This document shows positions 54,910 through 63,025 of a stretch of 64,000 nucleotides of DNA, one piece after another. This DNA comes from an uncultured Clostridia bacterium (GTDB lineage Bacteria > Bacillota > Clostridia > Christensenellales > UBA1242). The stretch's first letter is position 1, and every line of letters starts with the position of its first letter. The position numbers and the translations under genes were made by a program. Where the stretch lies: positions 62,001 through 126,000 of the forward strand of contig CAKVHW010000003.1 of the NCBI GenBank assembly GCA_934754495.1, read 5' to 3'. The notes below the pieces were generated by a model, which was given only the letters and a program-made list of their open reading frames with translations, was not told the DNA's origin and made no database searches.

Positions 54910-55299
54910 CTATAAGATATTGTGGATATTACAACCCATAATGGTGTGGTTTTTCTCGGCATATTCCTTTAAAATATTAATCTCCACAATTGCATCATCA
55001 TAGTTGTTTTGCTTGGTGTATTCCACAAGTCTTGTCATGGTATCGGTTAATATGCCTATATCTTTGTGATTAAACATTAGGCAAAGAATTTGCTCGTTGT
55101 CGTCCCATTTTTTCTCTATGGCATTTGCTTTTTCCGTTAATATAGTTATATCGTTTTTATTTTCTGTGTATAATGGAATTAGCTCGTCAACCTGTTTGTC
55201 AATACTTGTAATAAAGTTGTTTACAAGTACACATTCCACAATTCCTAAAGTCAAAAGTAATATCGCAATTACAATAACAGTTATTAGCCTTTTTACCAT
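54910..55299 (-). CDS. DUF4363 family protein
   Basis: This 129-aa protein has an N-terminal membrane helix or signal anchor (about 5-27) and a helical extracellular part with 'EKANAIEKKWDDNEQ', typical of DUF4363. In Clostridia this family is often encoded next to a DUF421 protein, as here (7-nt overlap). The function is unknown; sporulation or envelope roles are inference. The stop TAG abuts the palindromic repeat. Confidence 0.85.
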   Translation of the reverse strand: MVKRLITVIVIAILLLTLGIVECVLVNNFITSIDKQVDELIPLYTENKNDITILTEKANAIEKKWDDNEQILCLMFNHKDIGILTDTMTRLVEYTKQNNYDDAIVEINILKEYAEKNHTIMGCNIHNIL

Positions 55300-56015
55300 T
55301 TTCCTTCTCCTTCGTAATCTGTTTCTAGAGTGATAAACTTTCCTTCATATGGCTGAATATACATTTTTCCACGTTGATTTATGGTGGCTAAAACAATGTC
55401 GTGTATTGACTTAATGTTGGTGTTTTTAAGTTGTTTTTCAATAAAATTTTCGTTTATTTGTGCCATTTCAGCATTGTTTTTTAGTAATTTACCTTTAGTG
55501 ATAATCATTATTGGAAGTGATGCATTTTCTTTATCAATTCCCACATCACCAGCAGTAAGTGGTGCATATGGTGCACGTGGAATAACAGTAAGTGTGCCGT
55601 TTGTTTGAAGTATGGCATATAGCACTTCCTCCAAATTAAAATAATTAGCACCTCTTAGGGCTTCTTGAAGGTCATTAAAATTCATATTAAGTTTTTTTAG
55701 TGCCTTAAAATCAACGCCATCTGGACTTATAAGGATAATTGGCTTGCCATTAAGCAGTTTTCTAAAGAAGTTGCTTTTTCGGCTTAAAAAAGACAATAAA
55801 AAGTGTAGGCATACTAATGCCAATAATGGGATTATGCCGTGAATTAATGGGAGAGCTGTTTCCGCCATGGGAATGGTTGCAAGGTCGGCAATTACAAGAG
55901 TAATTACCAATTCAAATGGTTGCATTTCGCCAATTTGACGTTTGCCCATTAATCTTATTAAAAATAAAACAATTGAGTATATAATAATACTTCTAATGAT
56001 AATAGTGAATGTCAT
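55293..56015 (-). CDS. DUF421 (YetF-type) membrane protein
   Basis: This 240-aa protein has three N-terminal transmembrane helices (about 5-25, 33-52, 57-77) including 'RLMGKRQIGEMQPFELVITL', the DUF421 hallmark, and a soluble C-terminal domain (about 85-230) with 'KPIILISPDGVDF'. The family is linked to spore or vegetative membrane functions in Firmicutes. It follows the flippase gene by 28 nt. No strong ribosome site precedes the ATG. Confidence 0.9.
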   Translation of the reverse strand: MTFTIIIRSIIIYSIVLFLIRLMGKRQIGEMQPFELVITLVIADLATIPMAETALPLIHGIIPLLALVCLHFLLSFLSRKSNFFRKLLNGKPIILISPDGVDFKALKKLNMNFNDLQEALRGANYFNLEEVLYAILQTNGTLTVIPRAPYAPLTAGDVGIDKENASLPIMIITKGKLLKNNAEMAQINENFIEKQLKNTNIKSIHDIVLATINQRGKMYIQPYEGKFITLETDYEGEGKW

Positions 56016-56043
56016 ATTATCATTTTTTGTGTTTTTCTAAAAA

Positions 56044-57540
56044 TTATGTATTTTGCTTTTTGTCGTTTTTCTTGAATTTGCAAGTTAAGATTTCTAAGTT
56101 AACTAGGTTAAAGCAATATGACAAAACAACAAAGTAAATTACTGATAAGAGTCCGCAAATAATTAAGGCTATAAAGTTGCCCCAAACAAATGATAATGGA
56201 GCAATAGCCCAATGATTAAATAAGAATAGTAAAACCGAAATAATAAGGTATTTTACATAAAGAGATATTTGTGAAGGATAGCCAATAAGTTTTTTTATTT
56301 TAATTAAGTTTATTACACTAACAATTCCTGTTTGAAGTCCCATACCAATTAAAATTGAGTAAATACCTACATATTTAGGTAATATGAAAATTGACAACAC
56401 AATAAAAATTGCACTAATAGCATTGCTAAAAAATACAAATTTTTCGTGTCCTAATGAGTTTAAAATAGATGAAGTAATTTGAGATATCCCCATGGGTAAA
56501 ACAAGCCAAGCAAATAGGCTTAAATATACACCAGCTTCGGTGTTTTTAAACAAAATCAAACAAATTGGTTCGCCCAAAGCACTAAAAACTGGCAAGAACA
56601 TAAAACAGCAAAAAAGTGTAAAAGATAGGCTGTTATAAACTTGTGTTTGAAGTTTGTGCATTTGGTTTTCTTTTTGCATTATTGACAATTTAGGTACTAG
56701 TGCCATTGCTAGAGATCCAACAAGGGTTGTAGGGATTGTAATAAGTGGGAAAGTCATTCCAAGTACTATGCCTAGTTGGCTCAATGCCTGAGTTGATGAA
56801 AACCCCGCAGAAACCAACATAAGTGGTAACACGATAGATATTAGTGGTTGTAGTAGACTGCCAGCAACTCTTACAGCCATAAGCGGAGCAATGGTTTTTA
56901 CTGTAGGTAATACAAAGCCCTGTGGAGAAACAAAACGTCCGCCGTCTTTAATAAAAAACACAATACCAACTACCGAACTTAAAATGCATGCAAGACTAAT
57001 AGCAAGTCCTGCTGGTAAGTTGTTGTTTGAAAAACCTAGTGAAAATAAAACTAAGCAAAGTACTAATTTTAAAATTTGTTCAATTAATTCAACAATACTT
57101 ACTTTGGTATATTGTTCTTTGCCCCACATATAGCCCCTAATTGGGGCATATATGGCACTAAATACCATGAATGGAATAAGTGTTAGTATTACTGTATAAC
57201 TTTGCATATCGGCAAAAACAAGTTTGAAAAACCCCTTAAAACACAATACAAATGTTATCACAAACACACTTAAAAATAATGCAATTGTAATGCCAGCACT
57301 TACAGTTTTGTTTGTAGCATTTTTATTCTTGTCAACTGTGTATTCAGCGGTTTTTCTAGAAATAGTTAGCGGAATACCTGCTGTAAGAAGTGTAACAAAA
57401 ATAGAGCATATGCTAATAGCAACAGAGTATATGCCAAGCTCAACAGTTGTGACTTGCCTTGACAAAATTACCCTAAAAACAAAACTTAAACACCTAGATA
57501 ATATGCTAAAAAATGATAAAACGGCAACAGCCTTAAACAA
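56044..57540 (-). CDS. MOP-superfamily flippase (polysaccharide/lipid exporter)
   Basis: This 498-aa protein has about 12-14 hydrophobic helices and segments such as 'SFFSILSRCLSFVFRVILSR' at the N-terminus and 'PLITIPTTLVGSLAMALVPK' in the middle, typical of the SpoVB/MATE-like exporter family. TTG at 57540 is the first ordinary start, but the GAGGTGAT ribosome site (57553-57560) is 12 nt away from it. An in-frame ATT at 57549 lies 5 nt from the site and would add Ile-Lys-Ser, matching the usual 'KSLFKA' start of relatives. So initiation may be at a rare ATT codon. It is first gene of a leftward operon with DUF421 and DUF4363. Confidence 0.85.
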   Translation of the reverse strand: MFKAVAVLSFFSILSRCLSFVFRVILSRQVTTVELGIYSVAISICSIFVTLLTAGIPLTISRKTAEYTVDKNKNATNKTVSAGITIALFLSVFVITFVLCFKGFFKLVFADMQSYTVILTLIPFMVFSAIYAPIRGYMWGKEQYTKVSIVELIEQILKLVLCLVLFSLGFSNNNLPAGLAISLACILSSVVGIVFFIKDGGRFVSPQGFVLPTVKTIAPLMAVRVAGSLLQPLISIVLPLMLVSAGFSSTQALSQLGIVLGMTFPLITIPTTLVGSLAMALVPKLSIMQKENQMHKLQTQVYNSLSFTLFCCFMFLPVFSALGEPICLILFKNTEAGVYLSLFAWLVLPMGISQITSSILNSLGHEKFVFFSNAISAIFIVLSIFILPKYVGIYSILIGMGLQTGIVSVINLIKIKKLIGYPSQISLYVKYLIISVLLFLFNHWAIAPLSFVWGNFIALIICGLLSVIYFVVLSYCFNLVNLEILTCKFKKNDKKQNT

Positions 57541-57639
57541 TGATTTAATAATATCACCTCATAAAAACAAATTCATATAAATATAATATTTAAACAAATT
57601 GCAAATTATTGCTAAAATTTTATAAAAGGTGAAATAAAT

Positions 57640-57981
57640 ATGGATACAGTTAAGGTTTTAGAAAATGAAAAAAATGGTGCAGAATATGTGGAAAATATAG
57701 GTTGGCTTGAAAAGAAGGTAAAAGATGATGTGGTTGTGCTTGAAAATATGACAGTAAAAAAACTTGTAAAATCAAGCGAAGTAAAACAATCTGATAAAGT
57801 AATTTGTGTAGAAGGTGATTTTAGTTTAATTACTTCAACTAGTGCAAGCGAGTATGTAGTAAAACCACTTGATACGCTTGAAAAAATATCAAAGAAGTTT
57901 AATGTAGAGTATTCAAGACTTGTTCAAATAAACAATCTATCTACAACAAAACTTTTTATAGGGCAAGTATTAAAGTTGTAA
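57640..57981 (+). CDS. LysM-domain protein without signal peptide
   Basis: This 113-aa protein has a C-terminal LysM motif (about 70-113: 'YVVKPLDTLEKISKKFNV', 'INNLSTTKLFIGQVLKL'). The N-terminal 70 residues are charged, with no signal peptide or membrane helix. LysM normally binds peptidoglycan outside the cell, so a cytoplasmic form recalls spore-coat morphogenetic proteins, which is inference. An AAAGGTG site precedes the ATG. It ends at the terminator shared with the next gene. Confidence 0.85.
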   Translation: MDTVKVLENEKNGAEYVENIGWLEKKVKDDVVVLENMTVKKLVKSSEVKQSDKVICVEGDFSLITSTSASEYVVKPLDTLEKISKKFNVEYSRLVQINNLSTTKLFIGQVLKL

Positions 57982-58014
57982 AAAAACACTACTTTAAATA
58001 AGTAGTGTTTTTTT
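57980..58014. terminator. Bidirectional terminator between LysM and surface-protein genes
   Basis: AAAACACTACTT / AAGTAGTGTTTT stem with a 5-nt loop and A/T runs on both sides; it serves the two convergent genes. Confidence 0.9.
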
Positions 58015-58016
58015 TA

Positions 58017-61000
58017 TTATTTATTTTCCTCATCGCTTTTTTCAGCAGGTTTAGATTTACTTTCTTCAGCCTTTTTAGATTTTGCTAATTTCTCTTGTTT
58101 AGCTTGTTCCTTTTCGGCTTTTAGTAAAGCTCTGTATTCAGCTTTACGTTGTTTAGCTTCGGCTTTTGCCTTTTTATATTCTTCCCAAATTTGGGCTTCT
58201 TCACGTGCAATTTCTTCTATTTCAGCATCAATTCTAGCAATTTCGGCTTTAATAAATTCTTGTCTAGCACGATATTTTTCAAGGCGTTCCAAGGTTTTAT
58301 TCCTGTAGGAATTAACCTTCTTTTCATGTTTAGAAAGTTCAAGATTTTCTTTTTGTTCGGCTTTTTCAAGTTTCTTAATGTAGTTGTTAAATTCTTCTTC
58401 TTCCTTAACAGTGAATGCATTTTTGTCTTTAGCAATCTTTTCGTTACGTTCTTTTAAAGCCTGTTCTTTTTCAGCTTTAATTGCATTACGTCTTGCTTCA
58501 ATTTCGGCTTTAACACGATGGTGTTCGCTCTTATGAGCAGTTTCTTCAGCATCGGCTTCTGCCTTAACTTTAGCAATTTCTGCTTCAATTTCGTCTAATT
58601 GTTTTTGAAGTTCATCAATTTGTTGTTGACGTTTAGCAATTCTTTCACGGCGATCAAGGTCTTTGTCAAGAGTTTTTGCTCTGTCATAATCGTTGTTAAC
58701 TTTTTTATGAGATTTCCAATTAATTTTTCTAATAAGCACACCAACTACCGCAACAATAATTGCAAGAGCAGTAATTAGGGCAGTAACAACGTACCAGTTA
58801 AATGTGGCTTTAAATTCATCTTCCTTTTTATTGTCTTCTGTATTGTCATCAGAAGATGTTTCTGTAATTGTAGCAGATTTAACATTATTATTAGAATTTA
58901 ATCCTTTTAGTAATGTATTAAAAGCATCTTCATCGGCAACATCAAGTTTTTCTAGGGTAATGTCATCAATTAAAAGACAACCACTAGCACCTTTGTCTTC
59001 AAAACCAAAGTCTAAAGATAATTCTGATGCAGTTTTTGCATTGATATAAAAACTATATTCTGTCCAACGATTATCAGTAATTTTATCGAAATATGTTGCA
59101 ATACCTGTGCCGTATAGTCTTACAGTTGCGCCATTTCCAGTGATACTAGATGTTTTTGCGAAGAACGAAACTTTGTAATAAGAGCTTGCTGACACACTGA
59201 ATTTTCTATTTGTTGTAACAACATATTTTCCGTTTGATTCGCTGTTGCTGTTAACAACTAGGACATTGTTTCCAGAATGAGCACTGTATCCTAATTCGGT
59301 AGGATCCATAACTTTTGCATAAGCACCAGCCATAGATGTGCTTTCTGTAAATCCGTTAGCAGAACCATCTACAGATGTTTCTTCAAAATTATAAGCAAAA
59401 CGATCTAATTTTGTAATATATTCATCGCTGTAAATTGATGGAGTAGCACCATTTGCTGTAGCACTTGTGTATACACTTTCTTCAACTTTTTCTACAACAA
59501 CATCATCAAAATAAGCATATTTAGATGATTGGTCGTTGTTGGTAAGACCAAATTGAATATAATAACCTTCTTCACTACCATTAAGTTTTACAAGTGTTGT
59601 AAACTTTGTCCAACCATCGGTAGTAATGTTGTTAAGATTTAAAATATAACCATTAGAGTTGTAAATTTTTACATTTGCTCCACCTTGTTTTGCATTGGCA
59701 TAGAATGTAATTCTGTAATAAGAATCAGCGGTAGAAAGAGCGAATGTAGAACTTGTGTAAGTTTGGGTTCCTTCAAATTTGCTACCCATCATAAGCACGT
59801 TGTTGTTTGCGTCACCGCCATTAATTGTGCCAGGGTTGTATGCATTTGATACGGTAGAACTTCCAATTTTAAGGTTGTCATTGTTAAATAGTGTAGGGTT
59901 AGTGTTAACAACACCACTAATTGTTGTATCGCTAGCTTTTTGTGTTTCTGCATATGTCCAAGATGCAGGTTTTAGTGGATAACTATTTGTATCTTTTTCG
60001 TTTTCGGTAATATCAAAATCGTGATTTGAAACAGAGTAGTCACTGCTATCGGTGTTGTAATTAAATGTTGTAGAGTTGCTTTCGCTTGATGCATCAGCGA
60101 ACTTAGAATAAGAAAGTTCCTTAATAGTTACGTCATCAAGATATAAATAACCAGTTGTTTGTTCGTCACTTGTACCCAAAACAACTTGTAATTTGCATGT
60201 TGTGTCAATGTAGGCATCGCCATAAATGTAGAATGAGTAATTAACCCAACCATTTGTAGCGCCTTCGTTTTTGCAGTTTGTTGCAACGGTTATGCTTGCT
60301 GTTTCAAGTTCTCTATCTTCTGTTGTGTTTACCAGTTTTAGAGATGGAGCAGTGCTTGCACCGCTGTTAGACCAAGCCCAAAGGCTAAGTTTGTAATAAC
60401 CTTGACGTTTAATAGTAATGTCATTTTTTGTTTCAACAGTTGTTGCACTTTTTTCAGTGTTTGCAACAAACAACACGTGATTATCACTAGAACGTAGGTT
60501 GTTTCCGCAAATATCAGTAACAGAAAGATTTGCGTTGTTGTAGTCTACACTGTCTTTAAACATTGAAAGGTTAACATTTCTAACAATTGACTTAGATGCG
60601 TCAAAAGTAGGGGTTGTCCAGTCGTTAACCCAAGAACCCTCAAATGATGAATCTGTAATAGGAGAACCAACAGTTTCGTTGTCTCTTAAATCTACAAAAC
60701 GTTTGAATACTGTTGTATCTGCATTGCTAACCAAACTTGAAAATGTGTTTTTGTCTAGTTCGGAAACGGTAACCTGATTAAAGAAAACTGTACCTGTGCA
60801 AGGTTCTGATTTGCTACCCAACCAAAGTTGTAGTTTTAAAGCACTTTCTGCTTTGTATTCGTTTGTAGCAATATAAAAACTATATGTTGCCCAGTCGTTG
60901 TTAAGTTGTTTACCATATTGAGATTCTACGTTTTCAAACTTTGCATTTTTAGGTTCGGTATTAAAACCAGAAAGATACATAGAAGCACGAGAATCTAGGG

Positions 61001-61550
61001 TAGTAGCACTACCAAGTTCACCAGCAATTTCGTTGTCAAAAGTTCCAGATAGTGTTTTTAAAGTAATTGAAATTTCATAAAATGAGTTTTTGCTAAGATT
61101 AAGGTTTGATGAAGTTTGGGTATAACCAAAGTTTCCACCTGCACCGTGTGGAGCACTCAAACTAAGCGAATAATAACTTTGTGAACCACTCTCAGGGGCT
61201 TCGCTTGTAGGGTACTTAGGATTAGCAAGCACCATGTACTTTTTCAAATAATCGTCAGTCGCTCTATTGCTGTTAAAGATACCACCAACCATGGTTTTTT
61301 CGTTAAAGTTGCCGTTGTTTTCGCTGTCGGTAACTCTTGTCCAGTTGGATGGAGCATAAGGACTACTGCCGGTATAAGATGTGAAAGTAGAGTCGTTAAT
61401 ATAACTTGAAGTAATATCTTCGTGGTATGCAAAAACCTTATTGCTAGGAGCAAAGCATAACCCAGCAAAGGCACTAATTGCAAGACCTAAACTAACAATC
61501 AAGCATGTAATTTTTGTTTTAATTTTTTGAAAGCAAGATTTCTTTGTCAT
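58017..61550 (-). CDS. Surface protein with repeated carbohydrate-binding-like domains and cytoplasmic coiled coil
   Basis: This 1,177-aa protein has a signal peptide (about 8-38, cleavage near 'VFAYHED'), then about four repeated beta-sandwich domains (roughly 60-250, 290-480, 530-690, 730-880). Each ends with a strand pair such as 'YAYFDDVVVEKVE' or 'SGCLLIDDITLEKL', as in CBM4/9-like carbohydrate-binding modules. One transmembrane helix (about 915-940) is followed by basic residues and then a Lys/Glu/Ala-rich coiled coil to the end (about 950-1177). By the positive-inside rule the coil is cytoplasmic. ATG 61550 is preferred; GTG 61559 overlaps the AAGGTGG site. It may sense or bind glycan, but the ligand is unknown. 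Confidence 0.75.
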   Translation of the reverse strand: MTKKSCFQKIKTKITCLIVSLGLAISAFAGLCFAPSNKVFAYHEDITSSYINDSTFTSYTGSSPYAPSNWTRVTDSENNGNFNEKTMVGGIFNSNRATDDYLKKYMVLANPKYPTSEAPESGSQSYYSLSLSAPHGAGGNFGYTQTSSNLNLSKNSFYEISITLKTLSGTFDNEIAGELGSATTLDSRASMYLSGFNTEPKNAKFENVESQYGKQLNNDWATYSFYIATNEYKAESALKLQLWLGSKSEPCTGTVFFNQVTVSELDKNTFSSLVSNADTTVFKRFVDLRDNETVGSPITDSSFEGSWVNDWTTPTFDASKSIVRNVNLSMFKDSVDYNNANLSVTDICGNNLRSSDNHVLFVANTEKSATTVETKNDITIKRQGYYKLSLWAWSNSGASTAPSLKLVNTTEDRELETASITVATNCKNEGATNGWVNYSFYIYGDAYIDTTCKLQVVLGTSDEQTTGYLYLDDVTIKELSYSKFADASSESNSTTFNYNTDSSDYSVSNHDFDITENEKDTNSYPLKPASWTYAETQKASDTTISGVVNTNPTLFNNDNLKIGSSTVSNAYNPGTINGGDANNNVLMMGSKFEGTQTYTSSTFALSTADSYYRITFYANAKQGGANVKIYNSNGYILNLNNITTDGWTKFTTLVKLNGSEEGYYIQFGLTNNDQSSKYAYFDDVVVEKVEESVYTSATANGATPSIYSDEYITKLDRFAYNFEETSVDGSANGFTESTSMAGAYAKVMDPTELGYSAHSGNNVLVVNSNSESNGKYVVTTNRKFSVSASSYYKVSFFAKTSSITGNGATVRLYGTGIATYFDKITDNRWTEYSFYINAKTASELSLDFGFEDKGASGCLLIDDITLEKLDVADEDAFNTLLKGLNSNNNVKSATITETSSDDNTEDNKKEDEFKATFNWYVVTALITALAIIVAVVGVLIRKINWKSHKKVNNDYDRAKTLDKDLDRRERIAKRQQQIDELQKQLDEIEAEIAKVKAEADAEETAHKSEHHRVKAEIEARRNAIKAEKEQALKERNEKIAKDKNAFTVKEEEEFNNYIKKLEKAEQKENLELSKHEKKVNSYRNKTLERLEKYRARQEFIKAEIARIDAEIEEIAREEAQIWEEYKKAKAEAKQRKAEYRALLKAEKEQAKQEKLAKSKKAEESKSKPAEKSDEENK

Positions 61551-61583
61551 TTTGTCCACCTTTTTGTAAATTAACTACATGTA

Positions 61584-61612
61584 ATTATACACCATAAGCC
61601 CCAAACTTTCAA
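61584..61612 (-). promoter_or_regulatory. Promoter of the 1,177-aa surface protein gene
   Basis: Minus strand: TTGAAA, 17 nt, TATAAT, about 30 nt before the ATG. Confidence 0.7.
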
Positions 61613-61786
61613 GCGAATTAATATAGTTAAAATATATAATTATAACTTATTATATTAATATATAAAGTTAAGTCTGCGTTTGTAAAACCCAAATGGAAAA
61701 ATTTTCCATTTTTATTAGTATGAATAGATTTTAAATTTTTAACCATATAAAAAATAAAAACTTTTATTTTGGGTTAAATTATTAAT
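61613..61786. other. Intergenic region between divergent surface-protein and TauE/SafE genes
   Basis: Very AT-rich. It holds a near-perfect palindrome AAATGGAAAA-A-TTTTCCATTT (61691-61711) that could be an operator for the divergent genes or a short hairpin. No clear rightward promoter is seen. Confidence 0.4.
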
Positions 61787-62233
61787 ATGAAAAACAATAA
61801 TTTAAAGGTAAACACATTAAAAATAGGCAAGTCAGTAGGTGTAGAATTAAGTACTATGCAAACTAGCGAAAAACCACGTAAAATAAACATTTTTTGGCTT
61901 ATATTAAGCGGTATTTTTATAGGCTTTGTAAATGGTTTTTGGGGTGGTGGTGGCGGAATGATATGTGTTCCAATTTTAACAAATCTTTTAAAACTTCCAG
62001 AGAAAAAAGGGCATGCCACAACTCTGCTTGTAATGCTTCCGCTATGTATTGCTAGTTTTATTATCTACCTAATTAAAGGCAGTGTAGATGTAAAAACCGC
62101 AATCAATGTTGGAGTGGGTTTTGTAATAGGTGGAGCACTAGGTGCATTTCTATTAAAAGGCATTAATAATTTGGTGCTAAAATTAATATTTGCTGTGGTT
62201 ATTATTTTAGGGGGAATTAAGTTGATATTATGA
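61787..62233 (+). CDS. TauE/SafE-family permease, half 1
   Basis: This protein of up to 148 aa has about four hydrophobic helices and the glycine-rich 'NGFWGGGGGMICVPILTNLL' typical of TauE/SafE anion exporters. Full-length members have about 250 residues and eight helices; this and the next gene each carry one half. The start is uncertain: ATG 61787 has no ribosome site, and ATG 61856, which lies in a copy of the 14-base repeat, is a shorter option with weak AGGTG upstream. It overlaps the next gene by ATGA. Confidence 0.85.
   Translation: MKNNNLKVNTLKIGKSVGVELSTMQTSEKPRKINIFWLILSGIFIGFVNGFWGGGGGMICVPILTNLLKLPEKKGHATTLLVMLPLCIASFIIYLIKGSVDVKTAINVGVGFVIGGALGAFLLKGINNLVLKLIFAVVIILGGIKLIL
61850..61862 (+). 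repeat. AGTACTATGCAAA motif in TauE/SafE half 1
   Basis: Thirteen bases identical to the repeat, lying in the coding region and including the possible start ATG 61856. Not followed by a terminator, unlike the other copies. Confidence 0.45.
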
Positions 62234-62649
62234 TTATTTTATGGTATTTAATCGCTGGTGCTGTAAGTGGTGTTATTGCAGGGATGGGCATGGGCGGTGG
62301 GACACTTCTTATACCAATTTTAAGCATTTTTTTGAATGTTGAACAGCGAAACGCACAAGGTATAAACCTTATTGTTTTTGTTCCTATGAGCATTGTTGCA
62401 TTAATAATTCATTGTAAAAATAAGCTGGTTGATTTTAAAATAGGTATTCCAATTATGTTAAGTGGTGTGGTGGCATCGGTTGGTGGTTCGCTTCTTGCTA
62501 TGAGTATCTCTAATGGTCTTTTAAAAAAACTGTTTGGCTATTTTCTATTGCTTGTTGGTGTTTGGCAAATTGTTACAATCTTCTTGCCACAAAATAAAAA
62601 GGGCAAAACTCCACAATTTAAAGTGATTGGAGTTTTTAAAATTAGGTAA
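62230..62649 (+). CDS. TauE/SafE-family permease, half 2
   Basis: This 139-aa protein has about four hydrophobic helices and a matching glycine-rich motif 'GVIAGMGMGGGTLLIPILSI'. It is the second half-size permease, translationally coupled to half 1 (ATGA overlap). The two probably form a heterodimer equal to one full transporter. Substrate unknown; the family moves sulfite, sulfonates and other anions. Confidence 0.85.
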   Translation: MIILWYLIAGAVSGVIAGMGMGGGTLLIPILSIFLNVEQRNAQGINLIVFVPMSIVALIIHCKNKLVDFKIGIPIMLSGVVASVGGSLLAMSISNGLLKKLFGYFLLLVGVWQIVTIFLPQNKKGKTPQFKVIGVFKIR

Positions 62650-62655
62650 AATTCG

Positions 62656-62684
62656 TTGATTAATTTCTTTTAAATTGCTATACT
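62656..62684 (+). promoter_or_regulatory. Promoter of the ferredoxin gene
   Basis: TTGATT, 17 nt, TATACT with an extended -10 TG. Confidence 0.7.
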
Positions 62685-62710
62685 TAGGCATATATAAAGG
62701 AGATAAAACT

Positions 62711-62878
62711 ATGACAGTAGATAGAAATAAATGCGTAGGTTGTGGTTCTTGCATGGGGGCTTGCCCAGTGGGAGCAATTTCAATGGTAGACGGCAAAGCA
62801 AAAATTGATAAAGAAAAGTGCATTGGCTGTCAAACATGTGTTGCGGTTTGCCCAGTAGAAGCAATTAGCAATGATTAA
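62711..62878 (+). CDS. 2[4Fe-4S] ferredoxin
   Basis: This 55-aa protein has two CxxCxxCxxxCP cluster motifs: 'CVGCGSCMGACPVG' and 'CIGCQTCVAVCPVE', eight Cys in all. It is the small electron carrier of anaerobes that serves oxidoreductases such as pyruvate:ferredoxin oxidoreductase. ATG 62711 follows AAGGAG by 8 nt; an upstream frame (62675) overlaps the promoter. It has its own promoter and terminator. It fits an anaerobic host. Confidence 0.97.
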   Translation: MTVDRNKCVGCGSCMGACPVGAISMVDGKAKIDKEKCIGCQTCVAVCPVEAISND

Positions 62879-62889
62879 TATGAAAAATT

Positions 62890-62918
62890 AAAGTGAATAT
62901 AGTTATATTCACTTTTTT
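62890..62918 (+). terminator. Intrinsic terminator after ferredoxin
   Basis: AAAGTGAATATA / TATATTCACTTT stem with a 2-nt loop gap and six T. Confidence 0.85.
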
Positions 62919-62956
62919 GTTTTGAAAAAAATACCACAAAACCTATAAAGTTTAGG

Positions 62957-62985
62957 TGTACAAATTTTATTTTATGTGTTATAAT
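62957..62985 (+). promoter_or_regulatory. Promoter of the Ppx-like gene
   Basis: TATAAT with an extended -10 TG and a weak TGTACA -35 at 17 nt. Confidence 0.5.
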
Positions 62986-63025
62986 ACCTACAAGTTGAAT
63001 TAGGCTTAAAAAAGGAGAAATACTT

